A DNA stretch of 64,000 nucleotides from the NCBI RefSeq assembly GCF_030418305.1, contig NZ_JAUHPX010000001.1, positions 558,001-622,000 of the forward strand, read 5' to 3'. The position numbers and the translations under genes were made by a program. The notes under the pieces are model-generated. The model worked only from the letters and a program-made list of their open reading frames with translations, had not been told where the DNA came from and did no database searches. Within the stretch, counting starts at the first letter, position 1. Each line of letters starts with the position of its first letter. Of the stretch, positions 48,304-57,036 are shown one piece after another. Origin of the DNA: Demequina lignilytica. GTDB lineage: Bacteria > Actinomycetota > Actinomycetes > Actinomycetales > Demequinaceae.

Positions 48304-49944
48304 TCAGCCCGCGGACACGACCGCCCTGGCCTTCGCGACCGCGGCATCGAGATCGTCGACCAGGTGGTCGGTGTCGGCGAGCGCATCGAGCGCGCCCGTG
48401 TGCTCGAGCAACGGCAGATGGCGAGGCTGGACACCCTTGACGAGCACGGTGACGCCTCGCCTCTCCAGCGACGCCACCACCTCGCCGAGCACCTGTGCGC
48501 CCGTGGTGTCGAGCATGCGCACCTGCGACATGCGCAGGATCACCACCTCGACCCCGTGGACGCGAGCCACGCGCTCGAGCACCCGGTCCGCGGCGCCGAA
48601 GAACAGGGCTCCGTCGAGGCGAAGGAGCGCGATGCGCTCGTCGCCGTGCGCCGCGTCACCCGGGAGCTCCTCGCGGTGGACTCCCGCGGCCCGCGCAACC
48701 GCGCGCAGCGCGAACAGCGCCGCACCGGCGACGCCGATCGCGATCGCATAGATCAGGTCGACGCTCACCGTGACGAGCGCGGTCACGACGAAGAGGACGG
48801 CATCCTGTCGCGACGCCCGCATCACGGAGCGCACCACGGCCGGGCGGACCATGGTGACCGCGGTGACCATCAGCACCCCCGCGAGCGCCGCGAGCGGCAC
48901 CCGCGCGACCGCCGCGGAAGCGACCACCACCACGCCGAGCAGCACCAGGGCGTGCGTCACGGCCGCGAGCCGCGTCCGCGCGCCGGATCGCACGTTGACC
49001 GCGGTCCGCGCGATCGCACCCGTGGCGGGCATCCCGCCGACGAGGCCCGAGGCGATCGAGGCGAGCCCCTGACCGACGAGCTCGCGGTCCGCGTCGTAGC
49101 CGCTCACAACGGCGCGCGCATGCGCCACGCGCGCGGACAGCAGCGACTCGATCGCCGCGAGCGCAGCGATGGCGAGCGCCGGCATCGCGAGGGCCTCGAG
49201 CGCGCCCAGGCTCGTCTCGGGCAGAGCCGGCGCCGGCAGCCCCGCGGGCAGCTCGCCGATGACGGGAACCTCCCAGCCGAGCACCACGACGGCGCCGGTC
49301 GCGACGACGATCGCGACGATCGTGCCGGGCACCACCCGCGAGACCCGCGGCCAGACGGCCATGATGACCACCACGGACGCCACGAGCGCGAGCGTCCGCC
49401 ACGCCGCCGACCAGTCGGCGTGCGTCACGGCCGCGAATGCCGCGGCCCACGCCTTCGCCCCGTGCGCGCCCTCCGTGCTCCCCACGGCGGCAGGGACCTG
49501 CTGCAGGAGGATGATGAGCGCGATGCCGAGCGTGAAGCCCTCGATCACCGGCCACGGGATCAGGCCGACGAGCCGGCCCAGCCGCAGCGCTCCGGCGGCG
49601 ATCACGATCACTCCGGCCATGACGGTGACGAGCGCGAGCGCACCCGCGCCCTCCTTGGCGAGGATCGGGGCGAGCACCACCACCATCGCGCCGGTGGGCC
49701 CCGACACCTGGATGCCCGACCCGCCGAACACGGCGGCGACCAGGCCGGCGACGATCGCGGTGATCAGGCCCGCCTCGGCTCCCGCGCCCGAGGTCACGCC
49801 GAACCCGAGCGCGAGCGGCAGCGCCACGACGCCGACGCTGACGCCCGCCAGCAGGTCCCCTCGCCACGAGCGGCGCAACCCGGCGTAGTCCGTGGGACCG
49901 GGCAGCAGCCCGCGGATCCCGGCGATCATGGATCCTCCGGTCAT
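48304..49944 (-). CDS. SulP-family anion transporter with STAS domain
   Basis: 546-aa protein. The N-terminal SulP transporter (GDLLAGVSVGVVALPLALGFGVTSGAGAEAGLITAIVAGLVAAVFGGSGIQVSGPTGAMVVVL) has 10 or more membrane segments. A C-terminal STAS domain starts at about 430 (ERIALLRLDGALFFGAADRVLERV, VVILRMSQVRMLDTTGAQVL). Sulfate or bicarbonate are likely substrates. ATG at 49944 overlaps the arsR stop by 4 bases; an ATG five codons later (49929) is possible. Confidence 0.93.
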   Translation of the reverse strand: MTGGSMIAGIRGLLPGPTDYAGLRRSWRGDLLAGVSVGVVALPLALGFGVTSGAGAEAGLITAIVAGLVAAVFGGSGIQVSGPTGAMVVVLAPILAKEGAGALALVTVMAGVIVIAAGALRLGRLVGLIPWPVIEGFTLGIALIILLQQVPAAVGSTEGAHGAKAWAAAFAAVTHADWSAAWRTLALVASVVVIMAVWPRVSRVVPGTIVAIVVATGAVVVLGWEVPVIGELPAGLPAPALPETSLGALEALAMPALAIAALAAIESLLSARVAHARAVVSGYDADRELVGQGLASIASGLVGGMPATGAIARTAVNVRSGARTRLAAVTHALVLLGVVVVASAAVARVPLAALAGVLMVTAVTMVRPAVVRSVMRASRQDAVLFVVTALVTVSVDLIYAIAIGVAGAALFALRAVARAAGVHREELPGDAAHGDERIALLRLDGALFFGAADRVLERVARVHGVEVVILRMSQVRMLDTTGAQVLGEVVASLERRGVTVLVKGVQPRHLPLLEHTGALDALADTDHLVDDLDAAVAKARAVVSAG

Positions 49945-50294
49945 CGCGCCGGCGTCACGGCGTCGGCACGGTCGAGCTCGGCGAGCGCGCCGCGCGCCTC
50001 GAGGACGTCGCGCAGGACGATGCGGGCGGCGGCGAGCAGACCGGCGACGGACGGGTGGGCCAACCGGTAGGACACGGAGCTCCCGGTGCGCTCGGACAGG
50101 ACGAGTCCGTAGCCCCGCAGCACGCGCAGGTGCTGGGACAGGTGCGACGGCTCGAGCCCGGTGCGATCGAGCAGGTCGGCGACCGTGGTCTCGTCCGACT
50201 CGGCGAGCAGCTCGAGGACCCGGATGCGCACCGGATGGGCGAGCCCCTTGAACAGGTCCGCCTTGACCTCGTTGAGCGGCCGCCCCGTGTGCAT
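49941..50294 (-). CDS. ArsR-family regulator
   Basis: 117-aa winged-helix repressor: ADLFKGLAHPVRIRVLELLAESDETTVADLLDRTGLEPSHLSQHLRVLRGYGLVLSERTGSSVSYRLAHPSVAGLL. It contains no cysteine, so a classic arsenic or zinc thiolate site is absent and another signal is likely. It is coupled to the SulP transporter, which it probably controls from the palindrome at 50327-50358. Confidence 0.92.
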   Translation of the reverse strand: MHTGRPLNEVKADLFKGLAHPVRIRVLELLAESDETTVADLLDRTGLEPSHLSQHLRVLRGYGLVLSERTGSSVSYRLAHPSVAGLLAAARIVLRDVLEARGALAELDRADAVTPAR

Positions 50295-50326
50295 GACCCA
50301 CCTCGTCCCCGCGCCGCCCGGTGGCG

Positions 50327-50358
50327 CGACTTGATGATTTCATCATGCCACCAAGTCG
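50327..50358. promoter_or_regulatory. Nested palindromes upstream of arsR-sulP
   Basis: TGATGATTTCATCA (50332-50345) has 6-bp arms and a TT centre. It sits inside CGACTTG/CAAGTCG outer arms (50327-50333 and 50352-50358). It lies about 32-64 bp upstream of the ArsR start and is a good candidate ArsR operator. Confidence 0.5.
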
Positions 50359-50392
50359 GGAGTGCCATTGCCATGCCCTCGACCGCGCTCCG

Positions 50393-51037
50393 CTACAGCT
50401 CGACCAGCTCCCCGGGCGCGGGCAGCTCGAGCGGGATCTCCACGAGCCCGCCCGGCCGGAAGTGCGAGCCGAGCAGCCGCAGCCCGATCTCGCTCGTGGC
50501 ACGCTCGTGGATCCCGATCACCCGCGCCGGAGCCACGGCCCGGACGTAGTCGATCGCCTCGGACAGCTTCATCCACGGACCCGAGACCGGGAGCAGCAGG
50601 ACGTCGATCAGGACGCCGGGCACCTCGAACGAGTCTCCGGGGTGGAACACGGTGCCGTCGATGAGGTAGCCGACGTTCGCCACGCGCGGCAGGTCGCGAT
50701 GCACGATCGCGTGCAGGCCCCCGTGCACGGTGACCTCGATCCCGTCGATCAGCAGGGCGTCGCCCGGCGCCACCACCTTCGCCTGGGCGGGCAGGCGCTC
50801 GGCCCACTCGCCCACGACCGCCTGCGGCCCGTAGACCCGCAGGTCCTGACGCGACTCGAGCGCCTCTCCGATCGCCCCCACGTTGGCGTGGTCCATGTGC
50901 TCGTGCGTGATGAGGATCACCGAGGTCCGCGCGATCAGCTCGTCGGCGTCCGGCGTGAAGCCGCCCGGGTCGATCAGGAGGTGCCCGTCGCCGGCGTCGA
51001 TCTCCACGCACGCGTGGGCGTGCTTCGTGAGGCGCAT
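50393..51037 (-). CDS. Metallo-beta-lactamase-fold hydrolase (UlaG-like)
   Basis: 214-aa MBL-fold protein. HLLIDPGGF and the metal motif ITHEHMDHANVG (HxHxDH) are clear, with a further His in TVHGGLHAIVH and the Asp in GTVFHPGDSFEV. The substrate is unknown; the UlaG-like subgroup is diverse. A strong ribosome-binding site (AGAGAGGAG, 6-nt spacing) supports ATG at 51037. Confidence 0.92.
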   Translation of the reverse strand: MRLTKHAHACVEIDAGDGHLLIDPGGFTPDADELIARTSVILITHEHMDHANVGAIGEALESRQDLRVYGPQAVVGEWAERLPAQAKVVAPGDALLIDGIEVTVHGGLHAIVHRDLPRVANVGYLIDGTVFHPGDSFEVPGVLIDVLLLPVSGPWMKLSEAIDYVRAVAPARVIGIHERATSEIGLRLLGSHFRPGGLVEIPLELPAPGELVEL

Positions 51038-51106
51038 GCGCGCTCCTCTCTTCCAGCCCAAGCCAACCACGCCGCGCCGGGAATGAATACCGCGACCTGG
51101 CGTTAG

Positions 51107-51127
51107 TTACATGCAAATGCATATAAT
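51107..51127 (+). promoter_or_regulatory. Operator-like palindrome overlapping a TATAAT -10
   Basis: TTACATGCAAATGCATATAA (51107-51126) has 9-bp arms with one mismatch around AA. Its right end is part of TATAAT (51122-51127), 40 bp before the monooxygenase ATG. It is an AT-rich island in GC-rich DNA and a likely site for the MarR protein encoded in the same operon. Confidence 0.6.
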
Positions 51128-51166
51128 CGGCGGCGAAGACCCCGCCCTCGCGTCAGGAGAGAGATC

Positions 51167-52354
51167 ATGCAGTTCGGCATCATGTCCGTCTCGGACATCA
51201 CCCGCGACCCCGTCAGCGGCCACACGCCCTCCGAGGCCGAGCGCATCGACGCGATCGTCAGGATCGCGGTGCACGCGGAGGAGGTGGGCCTCGACGTCTT
51301 CGCGATCGGCGAGCACCACAACCCGCCGTTCTTCTCGAGCTCGCCGACGACGCTGCTGGCGCACATCGCGGCGCTCACCGAGCGCCTCCAGGTGACCACG
51401 AGCACCACGCTCATCACCACCAACGACCCGGTGCGCCTGGCCGAGGACTACGCGATGCTCCAGCACCTCGCGAAGGGCCGCATGGACCTGATGCTCGGCC
51501 GCGGCAACACCGCGCCCGTGTACCCGTGGTTCGGCCAGGACATCCGCCAGGGGCTGCCGCTGGCGCTCGAGAACTACAACCTGCTGCACCGCCTGTGGCG
51601 CGAGGACGTCGTGGACTGGGAGGGTCAGTTCCGCACTCCGCTGCAGGGATTCACCTCGACCCCGCGCCCGCTCGACGACGTCCCGCCGTTCGTGTGGCAC
51701 GGCTCGATCCGCACGCCGGAGATCGCCGAGCAGGCCGCGTTCTACGGCAACGGCTACTTCGCCAACAACATCTTCTGGCCCAAGGAGCACTACCAGCGCC
51801 TGATCCGCTTCTACCGCCAGCGCTTCGAGCACTACGGCCACGGCACCCAGAAGCAGGCGGTGGTGGGCCTCGGCGGGCAGTCGTTCATCGCGAAGAACAG
51901 CCAGGACGCGCATGCGCAGTTCCGCCCCTACTTCGACGAGGCTCCCGTGTACGGACACGGCCCGTCCATGGAGGACTTCGAGAAGATGACGCCGCTGAGC
52001 GTCGGCTCGCCGCAGGAGGTCATCGACAAGACGCTGACGTTCCAGGAGTTCTTCGGCGACTACCAGCGCCAGCTGTTCCTGGTCGACCACGCCGGCCTGC
52101 CGCTGAAGACCGTGCTCGAGCAGCTCGACCTGCTGGGCGAGCACGTGGTGCCGGTGCTGCGCGAGGAGCTCGAGAAGCGCCGCGACCCCGAGTCGCCCGC
52201 GAACCCGCCGTCGCACGCCGACCTGGTGAAGGCCAAGTACGGCGACGCCGGCGCCCGCCAGCCGCGCCCGAACGCCAACCGCGGCGACAACGTCACCGGA
52301 GGCTCGCCCTACCAGGACTCGGAGACCGAGGTCTCCGCCTACCCCACCCTGTAG
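51167..52354 (+). CDS. Luciferase-like flavin-dependent monooxygenase
   Basis: 395-aa protein of the bacterial luciferase-like family. It has QFGIMSVSDITRDP, AEEVGLDVFAIGEHHNPPFFSSSPTTLLAHIAALTERLQVTTSTTLI, and DLMLGRGNTAPVYPWFGQD. The C-terminal about 60 residues are polar. It needs reduced flavin, which the NADPH:FMN reductase two genes downstream could supply. The SD (AGGAGAG) is strong. Substrate unknown. Confidence 0.93.
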   Translation: MQFGIMSVSDITRDPVSGHTPSEAERIDAIVRIAVHAEEVGLDVFAIGEHHNPPFFSSSPTTLLAHIAALTERLQVTTSTTLITTNDPVRLAEDYAMLQHLAKGRMDLMLGRGNTAPVYPWFGQDIRQGLPLALENYNLLHRLWREDVVDWEGQFRTPLQGFTSTPRPLDDVPPFVWHGSIRTPEIAEQAAFYGNGYFANNIFWPKEHYQRLIRFYRQRFEHYGHGTQKQAVVGLGGQSFIAKNSQDAHAQFRPYFDEAPVYGHGPSMEDFEKMTPLSVGSPQEVIDKTLTFQEFFGDYQRQLFLVDHAGLPLKTVLEQLDLLGEHVVPVLREELEKRRDPESPANPPSHADLVKAKYGDAGARQPRPNANRGDNVTGGSPYQDSETEVSAYPTL

Positions 52355-52364
52355 GGACGATGCG

Positions 52365-52835
52365 ATGACCGCCACCGCACCCGCCGCGGCCCCCGCGCGC
52401 GCACGCTCGCATCTCGCGAACGACGCCTGGGAGGCGACGATGGCCGCGCACGCGACGCTCATGCGCCGCTTCGCCGCCGAGGACCTGTGGTCCGACGTGT
52501 CGATGCGCGAGTACGACGTCCTGTACACGCTGTCCAAGTGCGACGAGCCCCAGCGGCTGTCCGAGCTGGGGCGCCACGTCCTGCTGAGCCAGCCGGCGCT
52601 GTCGCGCCTGGTCGACCGGCTGGTCGAGCGCGGGCTGGTGGCACGATGCGCGGATCCGTCCGATGCGCGTGCCGCCCACCTGACCCTCACCCCGACGGGC
52701 CGCGACCTCCAGCGCCGCATCGGGCGCCGGCACGGCGCCTCGGTCGCCAGGGCGATGACCGCGGCCCTCACCGAGGAGGAGCTCACGCTCCTCGAGTCCC
52801 TCACCCACAAGCTGTCCCAGGAGCACCGATCATGA
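52365..52835 (+). CDS. MarR-family regulator
   Basis: 156-aa winged-helix protein: LWSDVSMREYDVLYTLSKCDEPQRLSELGRHVLLSQPALSRLVDRLVERGLVARCADPSDARAAHLTLTPTGRDL. The single Cys in LSKCDE could be redox-sensitive, as in OhrR-type members, but this is speculative. It is 10 bp after the monooxygenase gene and overlaps the FMN reductase start. Confidence 0.93.
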   Translation: MTATAPAAAPARARSHLANDAWEATMAAHATLMRRFAAEDLWSDVSMREYDVLYTLSKCDEPQRLSELGRHVLLSQPALSRLVDRLVERGLVARCADPSDARAAHLTLTPTGRDLQRRIGRRHGASVARAMTAALTEEELTLLESLTHKLSQEHRS

Positions 52836-53533
52836 CCGACTTCCGGCTCGTCATCGTGAGCGCGGGCGTGTCCGACCCGTCGTCGACGCGCCTGCTCGCC
52901 GACCGCGCCACCCAACGAGTGAGTTCACTCGCTGAAAAGCGTGGCCACACCGTCACCACCACCGTCATCGACCTGCGGGAGCTCCTGCCCGAGCTGCCTG
53001 CGGCCATGTCCAGCCAGCTGCTCGGGCCGCGCTTCACCCGTGCGGTCGACGCCCTGGTCCGGGCGGACGGCCTGGTGGTCGCCTCCCCCGTCTACAAGGC
53101 GGGCCTGTCCGGCCTGTTCACCAGCTTCTTCCAGGTCATCGACAACGACCTGCTGATCGGCAAGCCGGTGATCCTCGGCGCCACCGCGGGCACCGCCCGC
53201 CACGCCCTGGTGGTCGACGAGGAGATGCGTGCCCTGTTCGCCTACCTGCGCACGCTGCCCGTGCCGACCAGCCTGTTCGCCTCCACCGAGGACTGGACGG
53301 ACAAGGCGCTCGGAGCTCGGATCGAGCGCGCCGGACGCGAGCTGGTGCTGCTCATGGAGTCCGGCTTCGCCCGCGCCGTGCGCGACGAGTCGTGGGACTC
53401 GTATCAGCACTCCTACGGCTCCGCCGGCGGCACGGAGCTCGACATCGACCTGTCCTCGGACATGATGCGCCTCGCGACAGGCGGCTCGCTCCGCGACTCC
53501 GACGACGACCCGTTCGACCCGCGGCGGGCCTGA
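52832..53533 (+). CDS. NADPH-dependent FMN reductase
   Basis: 233-aa flavodoxin-fold protein: FRLVIVSAGVSDPSSTRLLADRATQ (FMN phosphate loop) and DGLVVASPVYKAGLSGLFTSFFQVIDNDLLIGKPVILGATAGTARHALVVDEEMRALFAYL, typical of the CE1759-like reductases paired with luciferase-like monooxygenases. It should supply reduced FMN to the enzyme two genes upstream. It overlaps marR by 4 bases and the GNAT gene by 1. Confidence 0.94.
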   Translation: MTDFRLVIVSAGVSDPSSTRLLADRATQRVSSLAEKRGHTVTTTVIDLRELLPELPAAMSSQLLGPRFTRAVDALVRADGLVVASPVYKAGLSGLFTSFFQVIDNDLLIGKPVILGATAGTARHALVVDEEMRALFAYLRTLPVPTSLFASTEDWTDKALGARIERAGRELVLLMESGFARAVRDESWDSYQHSYGSAGGTELDIDLSSDMMRLATGGSLRDSDDDPFDPRRA

Positions 53534-53820
53534 TGGCGGACGTCACCTGGAACGAGGACGAGTCGCGCTACGAGCTGCGCGCCGACGGCGCCTTCGCGGG
53601 CTTCGCGGATGTCGCCGTCGCCGACGGCGTCGCGACCTTCACGCACACCGAGATCTCCCACGGCTTCCAAGGCAAGGGGCTGGCGGGCGTGCTGGCTCAC
53701 GGCGCGCTGACGGACGCGACCGCGCGGGGGCTCGCGGTGCGCGCGCAGTGCCCCTACATCCGCGCGTACCTCAAGAAGCACACCGTCGAGGGCGTGCGCG
53801 TGGTGCCCAACCGGGCATGA
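53533..53820 (+). CDS. Short GNAT N-acetyltransferase (COG2388 type)
   Basis: 95-aa minimal GNAT: WNEDESRYELRADGAFAGFADV, THTEISHGFQGKGLAGVLAHGALTDATARGL, where FQGKGLAG is the acetyl-CoA pyrophosphate loop, then QCPYIRAYLKKHTVE. It overlaps both neighbours, so it belongs to the monooxygenase operon. The substrate of this small family is not known. Confidence 0.9.
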   Translation: MADVTWNEDESRYELRADGAFAGFADVAVADGVATFTHTEISHGFQGKGLAGVLAHGALTDATARGLAVRAQCPYIRAYLKKHTVEGVRVVPNRA

Positions 53821-54755
53821 CGGTGCCGGCTGGGCCAGTGACGCGCGTCCTCGCACCACGCGAGGTGCCGCTGGGCGGCCTGCGCGCGATGAGCGTGCAG
53901 CGCTCGCTCCCCCAGCGGGGGATGCCGAGCATCGGGGCATGGTGCTTCGTGGACCGTTTCGGCCCCGAGGACTCGCTCATGCGGGTCGACCCGCATCCTC
54001 ACATCGGCCTCCAGACCGTCACGTGGCCGCTGCTCGGAGAGATCCGCCACCGGGACGGGCTCGGCTCCGACGTGGTCCTGCGCCCAGGCCAGCTCAACCT
54101 GATGACAAGCGGCGCGGGGATCGCCCACTCCGAGTACGCCACCGGCGCCGTCCCGTCTCCGGCCGACGGCGTCCAGCTCTGGGTCGCGCTCCCCGACCAT
54201 GCGCGCCACCGGGCTCCCGCGTTCGAGACCCACACCGAGCTGCCCCGGGTCGCGCTCCCCTCGACGGCCGGGGGCGCCGTGGCGACGGTGATGCTGGGCG
54301 AGCTGGCCGGTGCGCTCTCCCCTGCCACGGTGCACACCCCGATCGTCGGAGCCCAGATCGATCTCGCCGCGGGCACCTCCACCGAGCTCCCGTTGAACCC
54401 GAGCTGGGAGCACGGCATCCTGCTGCTGTCCGGCGACGTGAGCCTCTCGGCGGACGGGTCTCCCCTCCCCGGCCCCCCGACGAGCGGCATCCTGTTCCTG
54501 GGCGAGGGGATCTCAGCGGTGACGGCCGCGTCCGAGGCAGGCGCGACCATGATGCTGATCGGCGGGGAGCCTTTCGGCGAGGACCTCGTGATGTGGTGGA
54601 ACTTCGTGGGCCGCTCGCACGAGGAGATCGTCGCCGCCCATCACGACTGGACAGCGCGGACCGGGCGCTTCGCCGAGGTCCCGGGGCACACGTCGCGCAT
54701 CCCCGCACCCGGCCTCCCGACGGCTCGGCTCACGGCGCGACGCCGGGCGATCTGA
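53817..54755 (+). CDS. Pirin family protein
   Basis: 312-aa bicupin. The N-terminal cupin has the iron-ligand set in VDPHPHIGLQTVTWPLLGEIRHRDGLG plus TSGAGIAHSEYATG (three His and a Glu), and the C-terminal pirin domain starts near 180. It may be a quercetinase-like dioxygenase or a redox-linked regulator. It ends inside the 3' end of the convergent glycerate kinase gene (26-bp overlap). Confidence 0.93.
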   Translation: MTVPAGPVTRVLAPREVPLGGLRAMSVQRSLPQRGMPSIGAWCFVDRFGPEDSLMRVDPHPHIGLQTVTWPLLGEIRHRDGLGSDVVLRPGQLNLMTSGAGIAHSEYATGAVPSPADGVQLWVALPDHARHRAPAFETHTELPRVALPSTAGGAVATVMLGELAGALSPATVHTPIVGAQIDLAAGTSTELPLNPSWEHGILLLSGDVSLSADGSPLPGPPTSGILFLGEGISAVTAASEAGATMMLIGGEPFGEDLVMWWNFVGRSHEEIVAAHHDWTARTGRFAEVPGHTSRIPAPGLPTARLTARRRAI

Positions 54756-55752
54756 CGGCGGCCCACGGCTGGCCGGCGGCGAGCGCTCCTGCCCGCTCGA
54801 GCCAGTGCTCGGGTGCGGCCATCGCTGCCTCGGCGGACCCCGCGAGCGCCGTCAGCGACACCGACCAGCACCCCGGGTCCGCGGCCACCTCGCCGGCGAT
54901 CACCGCGACGCGTGGGAACGCGTCGAGCGCGTGCCCGGCCACCTTGCCCGTCCTGGACTGCGCGTCGAAGCGGCCCTCGCCGGTGATCACGAGGTCGGCG
55001 GCCACGCCCGCCTGCGCGAGCCCGGTGATCCGGGCCACCGCCGCCGCGCCCGGCGTGAGCGTCGCCCCCCAGTGGAGCAGCGCGTACCCCACGCCGCCGG
55101 CGGCACCCGCGCCGGGGGCCGTCGGGTCCGACCCCAGGCGCGCGGCCACCGCCTCGAGGCGGCTCTCGAGCGCCTCGACCTGCGCGGGTGACGCGCCCTT
55201 CTGAGGCCCGAAGACCGCCGCCGCGCCGCTCGGCCCGAGCAGCGGTGCCGTCACGTCGGTGAGCACCACCGCGCCCCCGACCGGCGGGCGACGCGACCCG
55301 AGCGCCTCGAGCACCGGCATCCCGCCGTCCGTGGAGGCCGACCCGCCGATCGCGACCACCAGCCTCTCGCATCCCGCGTCGATCGCCGCGGCGATCACCT
55401 CGCCGAGCCCCCGTGAGGTCGCCGCCAGGGCGTCGAGCGCGGGCATGAGGTGCAGTCCTGCCACGACGGCGAGCTCGCACAGTGCCGTGCCGTCGCCCAG
55501 GTCGAGCCAGACTCCCGGGACGGGTGATCCCGCCGGCCCCGTCACCGTGCCGCCGGGCACCGCGCGCAGCTCAGCGCCCGGCACCGCGCGCCTCACGCAG
55601 GCGAGGGTCCCCTCCCCGCCGTCCGCCTGCGGGATCTCGGCCACCGCATCGTCCGGTCGCACGGACCGCCAGCCCCGGGCGATGGCCGCCGCCGCGCGCT
55701 CGGACGGGCACGTGCCCTTGAACGAGTCGGGCGCGATCACCACGGTGGCCAT
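54730..55752 (-). CDS. Glycerate kinase
   Basis: 340-aa GlxK/GarK-type kinase. It starts VVIAPDSFKGTCPSERAAAAIARGW and has PQADGGEGTL, VAIGGSASTDGGMPVLEALG, GPQKGASPAQVEALE, GAAGGVGYALLHWGATLTPGAAAV and TGEGRFDAQSRTGKV, all family signatures. It converts glycerate to phosphoglycerate. Its 3' end overlaps the pirin gene tail to tail. 15 bp separate it from the GH43 gene upstream on the same strand. Confidence 0.95.
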   Translation of the reverse strand: MATVVIAPDSFKGTCPSERAAAAIARGWRSVRPDDAVAEIPQADGGEGTLACVRRAVPGAELRAVPGGTVTGPAGSPVPGVWLDLGDGTALCELAVVAGLHLMPALDALAATSRGLGEVIAAAIDAGCERLVVAIGGSASTDGGMPVLEALGSRRPPVGGAVVLTDVTAPLLGPSGAAAVFGPQKGASPAQVEALESRLEAVAARLGSDPTAPGAGAAGGVGYALLHWGATLTPGAAAVARITGLAQAGVAADLVITGEGRFDAQSRTGKVAGHALDAFPRVAVIAGEVAADPGCWSVSLTALAGSAEAAMAAPEHWLERAGALAAGQPWAAVRSPGVAP

Positions 55753-55767
55753 GGGATCACCCTGGCA

Positions 55768-57036
55768 CTACGCGCGCGGACCCACCAGGGTCGCGCGCAC
55801 CCGGATCGCGGTGGTGCTGAGCGGGACCTTGCCCGGCGCGTCCCACGCGGTCGAGCCACCCTCGCCCACCCAGGCGTTCAGGTTCGCGCCGAGCGTCCCG
55901 GCCAGGACGCCCTCGACGGACCCGTCGGCCGCGGCCGCTCCCCACACGACGGGGAACGACGCGGTGCCGCCGCCGTGAAGGTGCGCCTGCACGGTCGGCG
56001 GAAGGACCGCGACGGCCCCGAGGTCGGGCGTCACCGCCGCGCGCGCGTCGGCGCGCCGTAGCGCCTCGTGCTGCGCCCGGGTCAGCCCGATGACTCCGCC
56101 GTGCTTGGTGGCGGGCGGGAGGTCGAATCCGGGGCTGTCCAGGATCCTCCAGGGGCGTTCCGCGTCGAGGTCGGCGGCCACCAGCGGTCGGTAGCCGCCG
56201 TCGGGGATCACATCGACGTAGAGGTACCACCGGTCCCGGCCATGCGCGCGGAACATCAGCGGCCCCTCGACGCCGTGGCCGCGCGCGTGCTCCTCGCCGA
56301 GCCGGTCCTGCACGGGCTCCCACACCGCGTCGGCCTCCCACCAGCGCGCCGCCTCGGTGCGCTCCATGACGATGCCCCGCGCGGTCGCGCCGTTGTCCTT
56401 GGTGACGCGGTACGTGCGGCCCGCGTGCTCGATCATCGAGCAGTCGATCGCGTGGTCGCCGGTGTCGAGGAGGATGCCGCCGTACCGCCACGTCTCCTGG
56501 GTGAAGTCCGTGGTAGTGCCCCAGACGATGCGGTGGTGACCGCCGGCGACGCCGGCGGAGAAGTAGACGACGAAGCCGCCCTCGCCCGGGCCGAGCAGGT
56601 CCGGCACCCAGGTGCTCTCCGGCGCCCACATCATGTCGAGCGCGGGCACCCCGGGGGCGGGTGCGCCGTCCGCGCCCCGGCACACGTCGAGCTGGCGCAG
56701 GGGGCTCCAGACGATCAGGTCGCGCGACTCCCACACGTTCATCAGCGTCGAGGAGCCGTGCGTCCAGGCGTCCCAGCCCAGGTCGTCGCCGCCGAACACC
56801 CGCAGGTCGGTGGCGATGATGAAGTACCGGCCGGTGGCCGGGTCGAACGTCAGGTGGGGGTCGCGGACCCCGGTGGTACCCAGGTGGGAGGCGAGCACCG
56901 GCTCCCCGCCGTTGAGGCGGTCCCAGGCCTCCGCATCGTCGCCCCGCGACAGCGACAGGTGGACCTTCTCGCGGTAACCCTCGGCGTCCTCGACGAAGTG
57001 CACCATGAGGTAGCCGTAGGGCTCCTCGCCGCTCAT
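55768..57036 (-). CDS. Glycoside hydrolase family 43 protein (cytoplasmic)
   Basis: 422-aa protein without a signal peptide. The beta-propeller repeats include TTGVRDPHLTFDPATGRYFIIATD (catalytic-base Asp region), DMMWAPESTWVPDLLGPGEGGFVVYFSAG, AIDCSMIEHAGRTYRVTKD and the Glu region VEGPLMFRAHGRDRWYLYVD. A C-terminal domain of about 100 residues ends the protein. It likely cleaves arabinose- or xylose-containing oligosaccharides. ATG at 57036 overlaps the preceding GH43 gene by 4 bases. Confidence 0.9.
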   Translation of the reverse strand: MSGEEPYGYLMVHFVEDAEGYREKVHLSLSRGDDAEAWDRLNGGEPVLASHLGTTGVRDPHLTFDPATGRYFIIATDLRVFGGDDLGWDAWTHGSSTLMNVWESRDLIVWSPLRQLDVCRGADGAPAPGVPALDMMWAPESTWVPDLLGPGEGGFVVYFSAGVAGGHHRIVWGTTTDFTQETWRYGGILLDTGDHAIDCSMIEHAGRTYRVTKDNGATARGIVMERTEAARWWEADAVWEPVQDRLGEEHARGHGVEGPLMFRAHGRDRWYLYVDVIPDGGYRPLVAADLDAERPWRILDSPGFDLPPATKHGGVIGLTRAQHEALRRADARAAVTPDLGAVAVLPPTVQAHLHGGGTASFPVVWGAAAADGSVEGVLAGTLGANLNAWVGEGGSTAWDAPGKVPLSTTAIRVRATLVGPRA

